Assembly (NCBI RefSeq): GCF_000348785.1 | Contig: NC_020520.1 | Coordinates: 3,038,001 to 3,102,000, forward strand | Direction: 5' to 3' | DNA: 64,000 nucleotides | DNA from: Ilumatobacter coccineus YM16-304 | Lineage (GTDB): Bacteria; Actinomycetota; Acidimicrobiia; Acidimicrobiales; Ilumatobacteraceae | Shown here: in pieces, positions 50,242 through 58,579 of the stretch | Layout: each line of letters starts with the position of its first letter | Position numbering within the stretch: the stretch's first letter is position 1 | Notes under the pieces: generated by a model | Seen by the model: the letters and a program-made list of their open reading frames with translations, nothing else | Told to the model about the DNA's origin: nothing | Database searches by the model: none | Translations under genes and position numbers: made by a program

Positions 50242-50484
50242 TGTTGGGGGTTCTCCTTGTGGGGTGTTCACGATGTGATCCGTTCTGACCGGATCGTGAG
50301 TTCGTCTGGCGAACTCGTGTGGATGGTTCGCTCGTGGGATCCATCTGGATCACTGCCGTTGAAGATTTTCTTCACCGGCGGGGTGAGCGACTCGAACGGC
50401 CACATGAGGAGGGGTTCCCATTCCTCGCCGAACCAACCAATTATCTACTAAATCGCGCACCATCGTGATCTGAACGTTGCCGAG
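50242..50484. promoter_or_regulatory. Divergent promoter region of the helical lipoprotein and cupredoxin genes
   Basis: A 243-bp gap. An AT-rich island (TTATCTACTAAAT, 50441-50453) about 35 bp before the cupredoxin start is a likely -10 region. GAAGA-TTT-TCTTC (50361-50373) and two GGATC-containing inverted pairs (50336-50351) could be regulator sites. No element is certain. Confidence 0.4.
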
Positions 50485-50940
50485 ATGCGAACCTGCACCA
50501 TGCGTTCAACCCCCACCCCCAAGAAAATCGCAGCCGCCACCGCCGTGCTCGCCCTCACCATGGCTGCGTGCAGCGGCGACTCCGACTCCGACGACGATTC
50601 CACAGCAGACGCTCCGGCGTCGGCAGAATCCCCCCGGGCCGAACCGGACACCGACGACGCAGCAGATGCTGGTTCCGAGGGTTCGTCCACGTCGGTCGGG
50701 ATCGCCGGTTCGCGATTCGACCCACTCGAAACAACGGTCGCTGTCGGCGACACGGTCAGCTTCACCAACACCGACCCGTTCGCCCACACCGTGACCGCCA
50801 ACGACGGCCAAGCAGTCTCGTTCGACTCAGGCGAGTTCGGTCAAGACGAGACCTTCGAGGTCACGTTCGACGAGGCGGGCTCGTTCGCGTACTTCTGCGA
50901 GATCCATCCGACGATGCGAGCCACCGTCGTGGTGAACTGA
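50485..50940 (+). CDS. Cupredoxin (plastocyanin-like) lipoprotein
   Basis: A 151-residue protein (146 if started at the second ATG, 50500). Signal peptide with lipobox TMAAC, an acidic Asp/Ser linker (about 30-65), then a blue-copper domain of about 85 residues. The four copper ligands are visible: His in PFAHTV, and Cys, His and Met in FCEIHPTMRATV. It should be an outer-face electron carrier. Divergent from the duplicated helical lipoprotein, and 48 bp before the tmRNA. Confidence 0.9.
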   Translation: MRTCTMRSTPTPKKIAAATAVLALTMAACSGDSDSDDDSTADAPASAESPRAEPDTDDAADAGSEGSSTSVGIAGSRFDPLETTVAVGDTVSFTNTDPFAHTVTANDGQAVSFDSGEFGQDETFEVTFDEAGSFAYFCEIHPTMRATVVVN

Positions 50941-50950
50941 CCCCTCCCGG

Positions 50951-50956
50951 TACACT
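50951..50956 (+). promoter_or_regulatory. Candidate -10 element for ssrA
   Basis: TACACT, 38 bp before the mature tmRNA 5' end, as expected for a precursor that is trimmed. No good -35 is seen at 17 bp spacing. Confidence 0.35.
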
Positions 50957-50988
50957 GGTCTGCACATAGAACATGCATGTTCGACCAC

Positions 50989-51374
50989 GGGGCTGACTGG
51001 TTTCGACGTCAGTAACGCTGTTCGAGTTTGCGACCCGAGTTTCTCAGACTCGTAAAACGGGGAAACCAACAGAATTGCCGATGAGCAGTTCGCTCTCGCC
51101 GCCTGATCTGATCAGGTAGTGAAGAGTCATCGTGAGCAGAAATGTCGCACGGGGCCACTCCATCACAGCCCGGCAACAGAAGTGAGGGATGACGGTGGGA
51201 AAGACCACTGCCAGCGGGAAAGACTGCTGACTTTCAGGAAAGACTGAGCGTGGCAGGCCTCGAGCCTGCAGCCGACCCGTCGGTGTCTCAGCGTCAGAGA
51301 CAATGCCGGGAATGGTCGTAGCAAGCACGTACACCGGCTGATGGACGGGGGTTCGATTCCCCCCAGCTCCACCA
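50989..51374 (+). ncRNA. ssrA: Transfer-messenger RNA (tmRNA)
   Basis: About 386 nt. The 5' end GGGGCTGACTGGTTTCGAC and the 3' end GATTCCCCCCAGCTCCACCA form the tRNA-like acceptor domain (GGGGCTG pairs with CAGCTCC), with encoded CCA. The tag frame reads up to GETNRIADEQFALAA and stops with TGA at 51104-51106; the exact resume codon among 51059-51077 is not certain. The LAA end is the standard ClpXP degron. Works with SmpB (46544-47065) and probably ClpP (20891-21487). Confidence 0.97.
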
Positions 51375-51401
51375 ATGTGATGTCGCGAGACATCCCGGAC
51401 A

Positions 51402-51438
51402 CCCGAACCCCCGTCAGGGGTTCGGGTTTGTTCGTTTT
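51402..51438 (+). terminator. Rho-independent terminator of ssrA
   Basis: CCCGAACCCC, CGTCA, GGGGTTCGGG, then TTTGTTCGTTTT. A perfect 10-bp stem with a U-rich tail, 28 bp past the tmRNA end. Confidence 0.92.
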
Positions 51439-51539
51439 CGGGGTCCTGTGGGGCCGCCTTGTGGTTTGCCGGTGGGTTGGTAGGTGCGGGTGGTGTCCAG
51501 GGTGAGGGTGCCAGCAGGACGTGGCGACGATCAGGACGT

Positions 51540-52766
51540 TCAGTGGGATCGGCGTCCAGCGCGTTCGGCGAAGGCATCGAGCGCTGCCAGGACCGGGAGC
51601 GATGCATACTTGCGATTGCGTCGCCCGCCAGTGATCTCCTTCAACGCTCCGATCTCCACGAGCTCGGAGATCGCAGCTTCTGCCCCCATTGCTGAGACAC
51701 CGAGCACGCTCATGACGAGCGCATTGTTGAGAACGGGATGACGAAAGACGACATCGAGCGCCCTCCAGACGATCGCCTGACGCCGGCTACCGACCGCCTC
51801 ACTCCACGCTGCACGAATCGCGCTGAGTTCGGCACCGAGTTCGCGCCCATTGACGATGCTGTCGAAACTGGCCTCGGCGAATCGTTCGACGATCGGCTGA
51901 GGGTCACCGTCCCGGTAGGCGTTGAGCGCGTCGAAGTAGCTGTCGGTATCGGTGAGTAGTCCAGCCGAGATCGGGATCGTCACTTGGTGCGTCAATCGCT
52001 TGCCTCGAAGCAAGCAGTGCACGATCGCCCGACCGGTTCTCCCGTTGCCGTCGGGAAACGGGTGGATCGTTTCGAACTGAGCGTGGGCTATCGCGGCCTG
52101 CGCCAGGACCGGCAGGTCGTCGCGCTGCATGAACTGAACGAGATCGTCGATCGCAGCGACGACCCGTTCGTGATGCGGCGGGACGAACGCGGCTGTGTGC
52201 GGTCCGTAGTTGCTCGATCCGATCCACACCTGGGCGGAGCGCCATCTTCCGGCGATCTCCGGATCGTGCTCCTCCATCAGTGCTGAATGCATGGCGAGGA
52301 TGGCTGCAGCATCGAGCCGGTCGGCGAGGGCGATCGCCGCCGTCATGGCGGTTGTATTGGCGACGATCTCTGTTGCGTTGCGTCTCGATGTGTCTCCGAG
52401 TTCGGCGAGGGCCACCGCCTGTGCCGAGGCGGTCAGGTTCTCGATGCGTGACGACGCAGCCGATTCTGCGCGCAGCAGGATTGCGGCGAACGGAGCGATC
52501 TCCGATCCCATCTCGGCGTCGAAGCGAACCAACTCGGCTGTGGCTTCGTCGGCAAGTGCCGACGTCGCAGCCGGCAAGACCGGCTCGAGCTGACCGATCT
52601 CTGACACGACCGCTGCACGGTAGGGGCCCGAAAAGGTCGACTGCCAGCGGCGCGGTATGTCGATTGCACTCTCCCAGCCGCAGTCCTCGAACTCGATCGG
52701 CGGCCAGCCTGTCCGCGAGGAAGCATCAGAACTCGGTCCGATCGGCTTGTGATCCGCTTGCTCCAT
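51540..52766 (-). CDS. Fic-domain protein with C-terminal winged helix
   Basis: A 408-residue protein. The Fic core has HPFPDGNGRTGR (about residues 231-242) and an N-terminal SSRIEN motif (about 106-111) of the type that inhibits AMP transfer in class II Fic proteins. The last 100 residues form a winged-helix-like fold (NNALVMSVLGVSAMGAEAAISELVE). Such proteins transfer AMP to a target and may regulate their own gene. It lies just after the tmRNA, a frequent insertion point, and its upstream region is visibly more AT-rich than the surroundings, so it may be acquired, though no integrase or att repeat was found. Confidence 0.92.
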   Translation of the reverse strand: MEQADHKPIGPSSDASSRTGWPPIEFEDCGWESAIDIPRRWQSTFSGPYRAAVVSEIGQLEPVLPAATSALADEATAELVRFDAEMGSEIAPFAAILLRAESAASSRIENLTASAQAVALAELGDTSRRNATEIVANTTAMTAAIALADRLDAAAILAMHSALMEEHDPEIAGRWRSAQVWIGSSNYGPHTAAFVPPHHERVVAAIDDLVQFMQRDDLPVLAQAAIAHAQFETIHPFPDGNGRTGRAIVHCLLRGKRLTHQVTIPISAGLLTDTDSYFDALNAYRDGDPQPIVERFAEASFDSIVNGRELGAELSAIRAAWSEAVGSRRQAIVWRALDVVFRHPVLNNALVMSVLGVSAMGAEAAISELVEIGALKEITGGRRNRKYASLPVLAALDAFAERAGRRSH

Positions 52767-52783
52767 GTGTGAACACTAATCAC

Positions 52784-52818
52784 CCTTATTCTTAGTTTCG
52801 TCGAAACACTGAATAAGG
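52784..52818 (-). promoter_or_regulatory. 35-bp near-perfect palindrome upstream of the Fic gene
   Basis: CCTTATTC-TTA-GTTTCG, T, CGAAAC-ACT-GAATAAGG: 14 of 17 positions pair. Its near edge is 18 bp from the Fic start codon in AT-rich DNA, the right place for an operator; the Fic protein's own winged helix is a natural candidate for binding. Confidence 0.6.
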
Positions 52819-52950
52819 ACCGTTCCGAACAGCTTTGAAGCTTCGATCCACACACGGCGCGATTGGGTACGAGGTCGAGTGCGTCCGGCTGGCGATTACC
52901 AACCCGATGATGGCGGTCGGGGAGCCGAGACCTCGACGGCGGTCGCTCGT

Positions 52951-53817
52951 CTAACCCGGCAACGGAACATACGGCTCGTGGTCGCCGGGCACGAGCGGGA
53001 AGCGCTGTTGCAGCCAGTCGTCCTTCGCCTGCTCGATGCGGTCGGGGTCGCTGTGCACGAAGTTCCAGAACATGTGGCGCTTGCCGAGCGGTTCCCCGCC
53101 GAGCACCATCGCCGTCCCCGATCCCCTGAGCAGCAGCTTCTGTGACGTGTCGAGCACGGCGAGCCGTCCGGGATCGACGCGTTCGCCGTTGACCTCCACG
53201 GTGCCGTCGATCGACAGCACCGCGATCTCGGGGTGGGGCGTCGAGATCGGCACCGGGGCCCCCGCCGCGAGCGCCACTTCGGCAAGCGCCAGCGGCGACG
53301 AGCCGACGATCGGCGACTCCATCCCCCAACCGGTCCCCACCGCAAGGCGGATGCCCGAGCCGCCGACCGATTCGACGGGGAGGGCCGACGCGTCGGCGTG
53401 CTCGAAGGCGGCGTCGGTCTCTTCCGACTCGGTGGGCAGCGCCACCCAGGTCTGCAATCCGTGCAGCGATCGCTGGACGTCGGCGTCGTCGGGATGAGCG
53501 CGCTCGGTGTGCGTCACGCCCGCACCCGCCGTCATCCAGTTCACGGCGCCCGGCTCGATCGTGGCGACCGCGCCGGTCGAGTCGCGATGCACCATGCGCC
53601 CGTCGAGGAGATAGGTGACCGTCGCGAGCCCGATGTGCGGGTGGGCGTCGATCGCCGGAGACGTGGCGTCGGAGAGTTCTTCCGGCCCGATCAGATCGGC
53701 GAACGTGAACGGGCCGACCATTCGTCGTTCCCGAAACGGCAGGAGACGCCGCACCGTCGACGACCCGACGGAGCGCTCACGGGGGTCGATGCGAAGCTCG
53801 ATGGCGGAACGGTTCAT
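52951..53817 (-). CDS. Pirin family protein
   Basis: A 288-residue bicupin. The N-terminal cupin has the metal-binding set DAHPHIGLATVTYLLDG and NWMTAGAGVTHTERA, i.e. two His, a further His and Glu as in pirins, and the C-terminal cupin follows from about residue 165. Some pirins are quercetin dioxygenases, others bind transcription or metabolic proteins; role here unknown. ATG 53817 gives MNRSAIELRID. Confidence 0.9.
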   Translation of the reverse strand: MNRSAIELRIDPRERSVGSSTVRRLLPFRERRMVGPFTFADLIGPEELSDATSPAIDAHPHIGLATVTYLLDGRMVHRDSTGAVATIEPGAVNWMTAGAGVTHTERAHPDDADVQRSLHGLQTWVALPTESEETDAAFEHADASALPVESVGGSGIRLAVGTGWGMESPIVGSSPLALAEVALAAGAPVPISTPHPEIAVLSIDGTVEVNGERVDPGRLAVLDTSQKLLLRGSGTAMVLGGEPLGKRHMFWNFVHSDPDRIEQAKDDWLQQRFPLVPGDHEPYVPLPG

Positions 53818-53855
53818 GTGGGGTGCAACCACTGCGCTCGGCTGAATATTCGGCG

Positions 53856-54731
53856 TCAGCCCGCCTTCATGGGAGCGATGACCTGCTCGGCGAAGCGGAG
53901 CGCCGGCTCGACATCGAGCGGGTGACCGAAGTCCATGATGAAGTAATCGGCACCGAGGCTCCGGAGATGGCCGAGACGTTCGACCCAGGCCGCAGACTCG
54001 GCATCGGACTCGGGGAGGTCGCCGCCCACGGTGATGCTGCATTCGATGCTGTCGGGATCGCGCCCGGCGTCGGCCGCCGACGATCGGACGATGTCACGCA
54101 TGCGCGTCCAGGCCTCGTCACCGCCACGATGCGAGCCGTTCCAGATGTCGGCGTGACGGCCGACGATCGGGAGCCCGATCTGCTCACCGGAACTGCCGAT
54201 ACAGATCGGCGGCACGACGTCGGGGCGTGGCGTGGCCGCGGCGTCGTCGATGCGGAAGTACTGCCCGTCGAAGGTCGGGTGTTCGTCGGTCCACATCAGC
54301 TTGCAGATCTGCACGACCTCTTCGAGTTGGCGCAGACGCGTGGCGTTGGACGGGAACTCGTAGCCGTACGACTCGTACTCGTCTTCACGCCACCCGGCGC
54401 CGATGCCGAGGATGAACCGGTTGCCCGACAGCACCTGGAGCGTCGAGGCCATCTTGGCGGTGAGCGCCGGGTTCCGGTAGCCGTGACCGAGCACGTGGTG
54501 ACACAGCATCACGTCGGGAAAGCGGGCGGCGAGCCAGGTGAGCGTCACCCATGCTTCGAGGAAGCCCTCTTTCTTGTCGGCGTCGAAGCCGTAGAAGTGA
54601 TCGGCGATCCACAGCGAGTCGAAGTGCGGAAGCGCCTGCGGGAGGATGTGCTCCTCCTGATACATCACGATCGGCTGAAACCCGCTCCCTGCGTGCCCAG
54701 CGACCGGCGACAACCATCCGAACTTCGTCAT
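53856..54731 (-). CDS. LLM-class flavin/F420-dependent oxidoreductase
   Basis: A 291-residue TIM-barrel oxidoreductase of the luciferase-like monooxygenase family. FDSLWIADHFYGF, RNPALTAKMASTLQVLSGNRFILGIGAGW and PPICIGSSGEQIGL are family blocks; GAGW and the ADHF motif are typical of the F420-dependent group. Reaction unknown. It stands between pirin and a 2OG oxygenase on the same strand with gaps of 38 and 120 bp. Confidence 0.88.
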   Translation of the reverse strand: MTKFGWLSPVAGHAGSGFQPIVMYQEEHILPQALPHFDSLWIADHFYGFDADKKEGFLEAWVTLTWLAARFPDVMLCHHVLGHGYRNPALTAKMASTLQVLSGNRFILGIGAGWREDEYESYGYEFPSNATRLRQLEEVVQICKLMWTDEHPTFDGQYFRIDDAAATPRPDVVPPICIGSSGEQIGLPIVGRHADIWNGSHRGGDEAWTRMRDIVRSSAADAGRDPDSIECSITVGGDLPESDAESAAWVERLGHLRSLGADYFIMDFGHPLDVEPALRFAEQVIAPMKAG

Positions 54732-54851
54732 GGGCACAGGTTGCCACGGCCGCTGCGTCCGATCGTCACTCCCGCAGGTTCGGTGCGAGGTGATGCCGCC
54801 GCACGCCCGACTCAATGAGTCGTCGACGTGGTCGCAGCGTTCGACTTCGAC

Positions 54852-55628
54852 TCAGGCGGTGCGTCCGTAGAAGGTGGTCATCGCCGACTCCGACAGCGCG
54901 ACTCCAGGCCGGTCGTTGAACGCGAAGACGACGAGCAGCCGCGTGGTGCCACCCTCGGTGGGCGTCACCCGGTGAAGCGCATCTCTCCCGCGGAACATCA
55001 CGAGGTCGCCCGGTTCGAAGTCGAGCGTCTGCACCGCTTCCTCACCGTCGAGAATCTTGCCGACACGTTCGAACGCCATGTCGCCGGAGTCGGCATGGCG
55101 CACTTCTGGAACATGCTCGAAGCGGGCGCCGCCCTCCGCAGCCTGGAGCAGCATCGTGACGGCGAACGACGAGTTGTCGAAGTGCCACCCGAGTTCCATT
55201 CCGGCCGCGGCGAAGTGGATGTTGATCGACGAGAGATCGTCGGCGTACGGATGGATCTCGTCGATGCCGAGCACCCCACACAGAAACGCCCGGAACGAGC
55301 CGTCGCCGTAGATGGCACGCAACGGTGAGTCCGCGGGAATCTCGTCGTCGGCGATGAGTCCCTTGCTGCTCACCACTTGGCGGTTGAACGGATGATCGTC
55401 ACCGAGCGCCGGGTCCGACGCCGAGAGGTACACGTTGTGCGTGGTGTTCGCATAGAAGGCGTCGGCGGCGCGTCCCGCCGACTGCTCGACGACCATGTCG
55501 ATCGTTTCGCGCCGAGCGAACCCGGCGAGGACGAGCGCGCCGTCGCGATCGAGCCGGTCCTTGCACCGGAAGATGAAATCGGCGTCGGAGATGGGGTGCC
55601 GTTCGGTGTCGAGGTGTGTGTCGCTCAT
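54852..55628 (-). CDS. 2-oxoglutarate/Fe(II)-dependent oxygenase
   Basis: A 258-residue protein with the jelly-roll core: H-x-D in GWHFDNSSFAVTMLLQ, a distal His in RDALHRVTPTEGGTTRLLVVFAF with the following Arg for 2-oxoglutarate. The N-terminal part (ISDADFIFRCKDRLDRDGALVLAGF) resembles phytanoyl-CoA dioxygenase-like proteins. It hydroxylates a small molecule not identifiable from sequence. ATG 55628 with a preceding GGAGCAA ribosome site. Confidence 0.85.
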   Translation of the reverse strand: MSDTHLDTERHPISDADFIFRCKDRLDRDGALVLAGFARRETIDMVVEQSAGRAADAFYANTTHNVYLSASDPALGDDHPFNRQVVSSKGLIADDEIPADSPLRAIYGDGSFRAFLCGVLGIDEIHPYADDLSSINIHFAAAGMELGWHFDNSSFAVTMLLQAAEGGARFEHVPEVRHADSGDMAFERVGKILDGEEAVQTLDFEPGDLVMFRGRDALHRVTPTEGGTTRLLVVFAFNDRPGVALSESAMTTFYGRTA

Positions 55629-55677
55629 CTGTTGCTCCTTGCCGACAGTGTGGCCGCAGCGCAGACGGAACGCGCAA

Positions 55678-55707
55678 GGGGCGCCCCAGCCGTAGCTGGA
55701 GCGCCCC
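55678..55707 (-). terminator. 13-bp hairpin after the substrate-binding protein gene
   Basis: GGGGCGCCCCAGC, CGTA, GCTGGAGCGCCCC; one G-T pair. It follows the stop of the binding-protein gene by 57 bp on the minus strand and precedes the oxygenase gene. No U-run. Confidence 0.6.
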
Positions 55708-55763
55708 CGATTCGACGTTGCTCGCCAGCGGCGCACCTGCGGTGCTGCCGAGGAACGGGTTGA

Positions 55764-57224
55764 TCAGCCGCCGGGGCGGAGTTCGGTGCCGGCGACGAGG
55801 TCGAGGCCGGAGAACTCAGGATCGACGAGCACGAGCTTGTCGCCGTCCCAGATGTTGGCGCCGACCGACGAGTTGCACACGGCGACGTACGGGGCCGGAG
55901 CGTTGGCGCAGTCGAGCGGGGTGCTGCCGTATGCCGACTTCGTTCCGTCGGTGGCTGCGAGTCCCGCGGCGAGCGACTCGGCCGTGACCTCACCATCGAG
56001 CCCGTCGGCGATCTCCCAGATGTTCATCATGGCGGCGAAGCCTGCGCTGGCGAACGTCTTGAAGACGTCGTCCTCGGTCATGCCGTACTCGATGCCCTTG
56101 GTCTGGTAGATCGTCGCGTCGTCGAGGCGGTCACCTTCGAGGCTGTCGAGCGGCGAGAGCAGGCCGCTGGAGCTGCCGACGAGGTAGATGCCCTTGGCCA
56201 GATCACCGGCGGCACGCATCGCGTCGAAGTCGGTGCACGAGCTCGAGAAGACCAACGGGATCTCATCAGGCGTCCAGCCGAGGCGGCCGAGTGCATCGAG
56301 GAAGTTCCAGCAGTCAGCGCCCTGCGCCGAGAAGATGATCACGTCAGGATCGAACGAGAGCACCTCGGTCGCCTGCGGCGTCACGTCGGGCGATGCCGGA
56401 GCGACCGGCACACCGATGTGCTCCAGGTCGGGCTTCTCACCGGCTCGGGCGGAATCGCCGGGCTCGGAGCCGTTGAGCACGTCGAGCGGCTTGGCTTCGA
56501 GGTCGTTGTAGCAGACCACGCCGGGAGGCGTGTCGGCCCACGGCACGGCGACGCGCTGGACGTCGATGCCTTCGAGCTCCTCCAGCTGGTTCGTGGCGAA
56601 CTCGATGAGTCCGGTGTGCACACCGAGGCAACCGCCGCCAGCACCGACCGAGAACACGCCCGGCGAGGTGAAGTCAGCGATCGTCAGCGGCGTGCCGACG
56701 ATGACCGGAATGTTCGAACCGGCGTAGATGCTGAAGTGGTTGCCGAAGAAGTTCAGCGTCGAGAGTGCCATGTCGACACCCGCCGCGCTGAGCTCGTTGG
56801 CACACCGCTGCGAATCGTCGGGCGAGATCACCATCGAGCAGAGCTCGAGTTCGATCGGGCGTCCGCCCAGGCCACCGAGTTCGGTGTTGATGTACTCGGC
56901 CGCAGCTTCGATGGCGATGCTGTACTCGGGGAACGAACCGTTGGGGTCGCCCTCCGCGTTCTGCACACCGATCTTGAACGGTTCGCCAGTCGGCTCCTCC
57001 ATCGGTTCGCCTGCGTCTGCCGGTTCATCGGCGTCGGCAGGCTCATCGGCGTCGGCAGGCTCGTCGGCGTCGGCGGGTTCGTCGGCGTCGGCCGGCTCCT
57101 CCGCGGTGGTCTCGGCTGGCGCGTCGTCGGGCGCCTCGGCGCCGTCGTCATCGCTCCCGCAGGCTGCTGCGAGGAGCCCGAAGCTCAACGCGAGCCCCAG
57201 CACCTTCTTCGATCGTCTGGTCAT
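55764..57224 (-). CDS. Branched-chain-type ABC transporter substrate-binding lipoprotein
   Basis: A 486-residue lipoprotein of the LivJ/leucine-binding fold. Lipobox LLAAAC at about residue 22, then an acidic linker of ADADEP hexapeptides (about 40-75; 18-bp DNA repeats at 57010-57105), then the two-lobe domain from FKIGVQNAEGDPNG to the C-terminus. The periplasmic-binding blocks NIPVIVGTPLT and DVIIFSAQGADCWNFL are visible. No permease or ATPase gene for it is in the neighbourhood, so it is an orphan binder here. Confidence 0.88.
   Translation of the reverse strand: MTRRSKKVLGLALSFGLLAAACGSDDDGAEAPDDAPAETTAEEPADADEPADADEPADADEPADADEPADAGEPMEEPTGEPFKIGVQNAEGDPNGSFPEYSIAIEAAAEYINTELGGLGGRPIELELCSMVISPDDSQRCANELSAAGVDMALSTLNFFGNHFSIYAGSNIPVIVGTPLTIADFTSPGVFSVGAGGGCLGVHTGLIEFATNQLEELEGIDVQRVAVPWADTPPGVVCYNDLEAKPLDVLNGSEPGDSARAGEKPDLEHIGVPVAPASPDVTPQATEVLSFDPDVIIFSAQGADCWNFLDALGRLGWTPDEIPLVFSSSCTDFDAMRAAGDLAKGIYLVGSSSGLLSPLDSLEGDRLDDATIYQTKGIEYGMTEDDVFKTFASAGFAAMMNIWEIADGLDGEVTAESLAAGLAATDGTKSAYGSTPLDCANAPAPYVAVCNSSVGANIWDGDKLVLVDPEFSGLDLVAGTELRPGG
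57010..57105. repeat. 18-bp tandem repeat in the binding-protein linker
   Basis: About five units of the type GGCTCATCGGCGTCGGCA, encoding ADADEP repeats on the minus strand. Confidence 0.85.
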
Positions 57225-57418
57225 CGGAATCGGTTCCCCCTGTGTTGGATGAATGTGTATTCGCATACAGCAAAGTCCGGTCGCAGACTGCGACTGAACT
57301 TTCCCCACTCGCAAATTAACCCATCGGTCAATTCATCGGGCGAGTCGGAGCGAGAAAGTTCGCAGGCCGACTCCGCCCGCCGCGAGTACCCGATGACGTG
57401 GCTGTGGCAGTGAGACCG

Positions 57419-58558
57419 TCAGTCGTCGTTCGAGTCGCCCCGGCCGAACAGCGACCGGAGGCGTTGCACGAAGCCCTCACGTTCGCTGGCACCACGATGC
57501 TCGCCGGGATACCGCAGCTCGAGGTACAACCGCTTGCCGGCACCGACCAGCGGCGTGGCGACCAGTGCACCCGGCACTCCCCCGGCGGCTCCACCGACGA
57601 GCGCCGCCATCATCGTCGCCGGTGGTGTGAGGTCGACGGCCTCTCCGATGATCGCCGGCTGGATCACGTGGTTCTCGAAGTTCATGTAGATCACGAAGAG
57701 CGCACCGACGATCAACGCGGTGGGCACACTCTCGGAGAGCGCGAGCAGCGTGAGGAACGCTCCGCCGAGGAAGCCACCGATCTGCGGGACCAGGTCGGTG
57801 AACATCGCCCACACCGCGGCAATCGGCGCCAGCGGTACCCCGAAGACGAGCCCGATCACCAGCACGTACAGACCCATCATCGCGGCGACCGTGAGCGAGC
57901 CACCGAAGTAGTTGCCGAACGTGTCGTACAGGACGCGTGCGTAGTGGTCGGCAGCCGGACGATGCCGTTCGGGGATCAGCGACCTGACCAGGTTGACGAG
58001 TCGAACGCCATCGATCATCACGGCGAACGCGACGACGAGCACGATCGCCGTCGACACCGCCCCACCCACCAGCGAGTTCGCGAGGTCGGCGATGCTGTCG
58101 TTGTCGATCTTGGTCGGCAGGTCGGCGATGAACTCGTCGACCTTGTCACGCGCGTCGTTCTCCGACAGCCACGAACCGACGAGCGGGAGCTCGTAGAAGC
58201 CCTCGATCGTCTCGGGGAGCTCTTCCTCGAAGTTCTGCGCCTGCTCGATCGTCGCCGGGCCGATCAAGAAGACCAACACGACCGCGCCCAGTGCGAAGAT
58301 CGCGCCGACGATCGCCGCCGCCGAGCGACGTGATGGCCCTCGCCGCTCGACCGCAGCGACGAGCGGGTTGAGCGCGACGGCCAACACCAGGCCGATCCCG
58401 ATCTTCGTGAGTGCGTCGACACCCGTCCTGAACGCCGCGAAGACGCCCAGCGCGAGCACGATCACGACGACCGCGCTCAGCAACGTTCGGGTGCTGAAGT
58501 CGACGGTGACCGGACGGCCGGCCGCATCAGACTCTGCAGCAGCATCAGCGCCGGTCAT
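57419..58558 (-). CDS. AI-2E family transporter
   Basis: A 379-residue membrane protein of the AI-2E/PerM family: about eight helices with the GYAMFTDLVPQIGGFLGG-like segment (AMFTDLVPQIGGFLGGAF) and a basic C-terminal tail. Family members are proton- or sodium-linked exporters of small molecules; the AI-2 role is proven for few. It is divergent from a second family member across 21 bp. Confidence 0.9.
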   Translation of the reverse strand: MTGADAAAESDAAGRPVTVDFSTRTLLSAVVVIVLALGVFAAFRTGVDALTKIGIGLVLAVALNPLVAAVERRGPSRRSAAAIVGAIFALGAVVLVFLIGPATIEQAQNFEEELPETIEGFYELPLVGSWLSENDARDKVDEFIADLPTKIDNDSIADLANSLVGGAVSTAIVLVVAFAVMIDGVRLVNLVRSLIPERHRPAADHYARVLYDTFGNYFGGSLTVAAMMGLYVLVIGLVFGVPLAPIAAVWAMFTDLVPQIGGFLGGAFLTLLALSESVPTALIVGALFVIYMNFENHVIQPAIIGEAVDLTPPATMMAALVGGAAGGVPGALVATPLVGAGKRLYLELRYPGEHRGASEREGFVQRLRSLFGRGDSNDD

Positions 58559-58579
58559 GGCGACGTATCGTAGGGCGCC

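Noticed and set aside
51355-52950. Integrative element at the tmRNA 3' end
   Set aside because: The Fic gene is placed as expected for an island, but no integrase, no repeat of the tmRNA end and no other mobile gene was seen downstream within the window.
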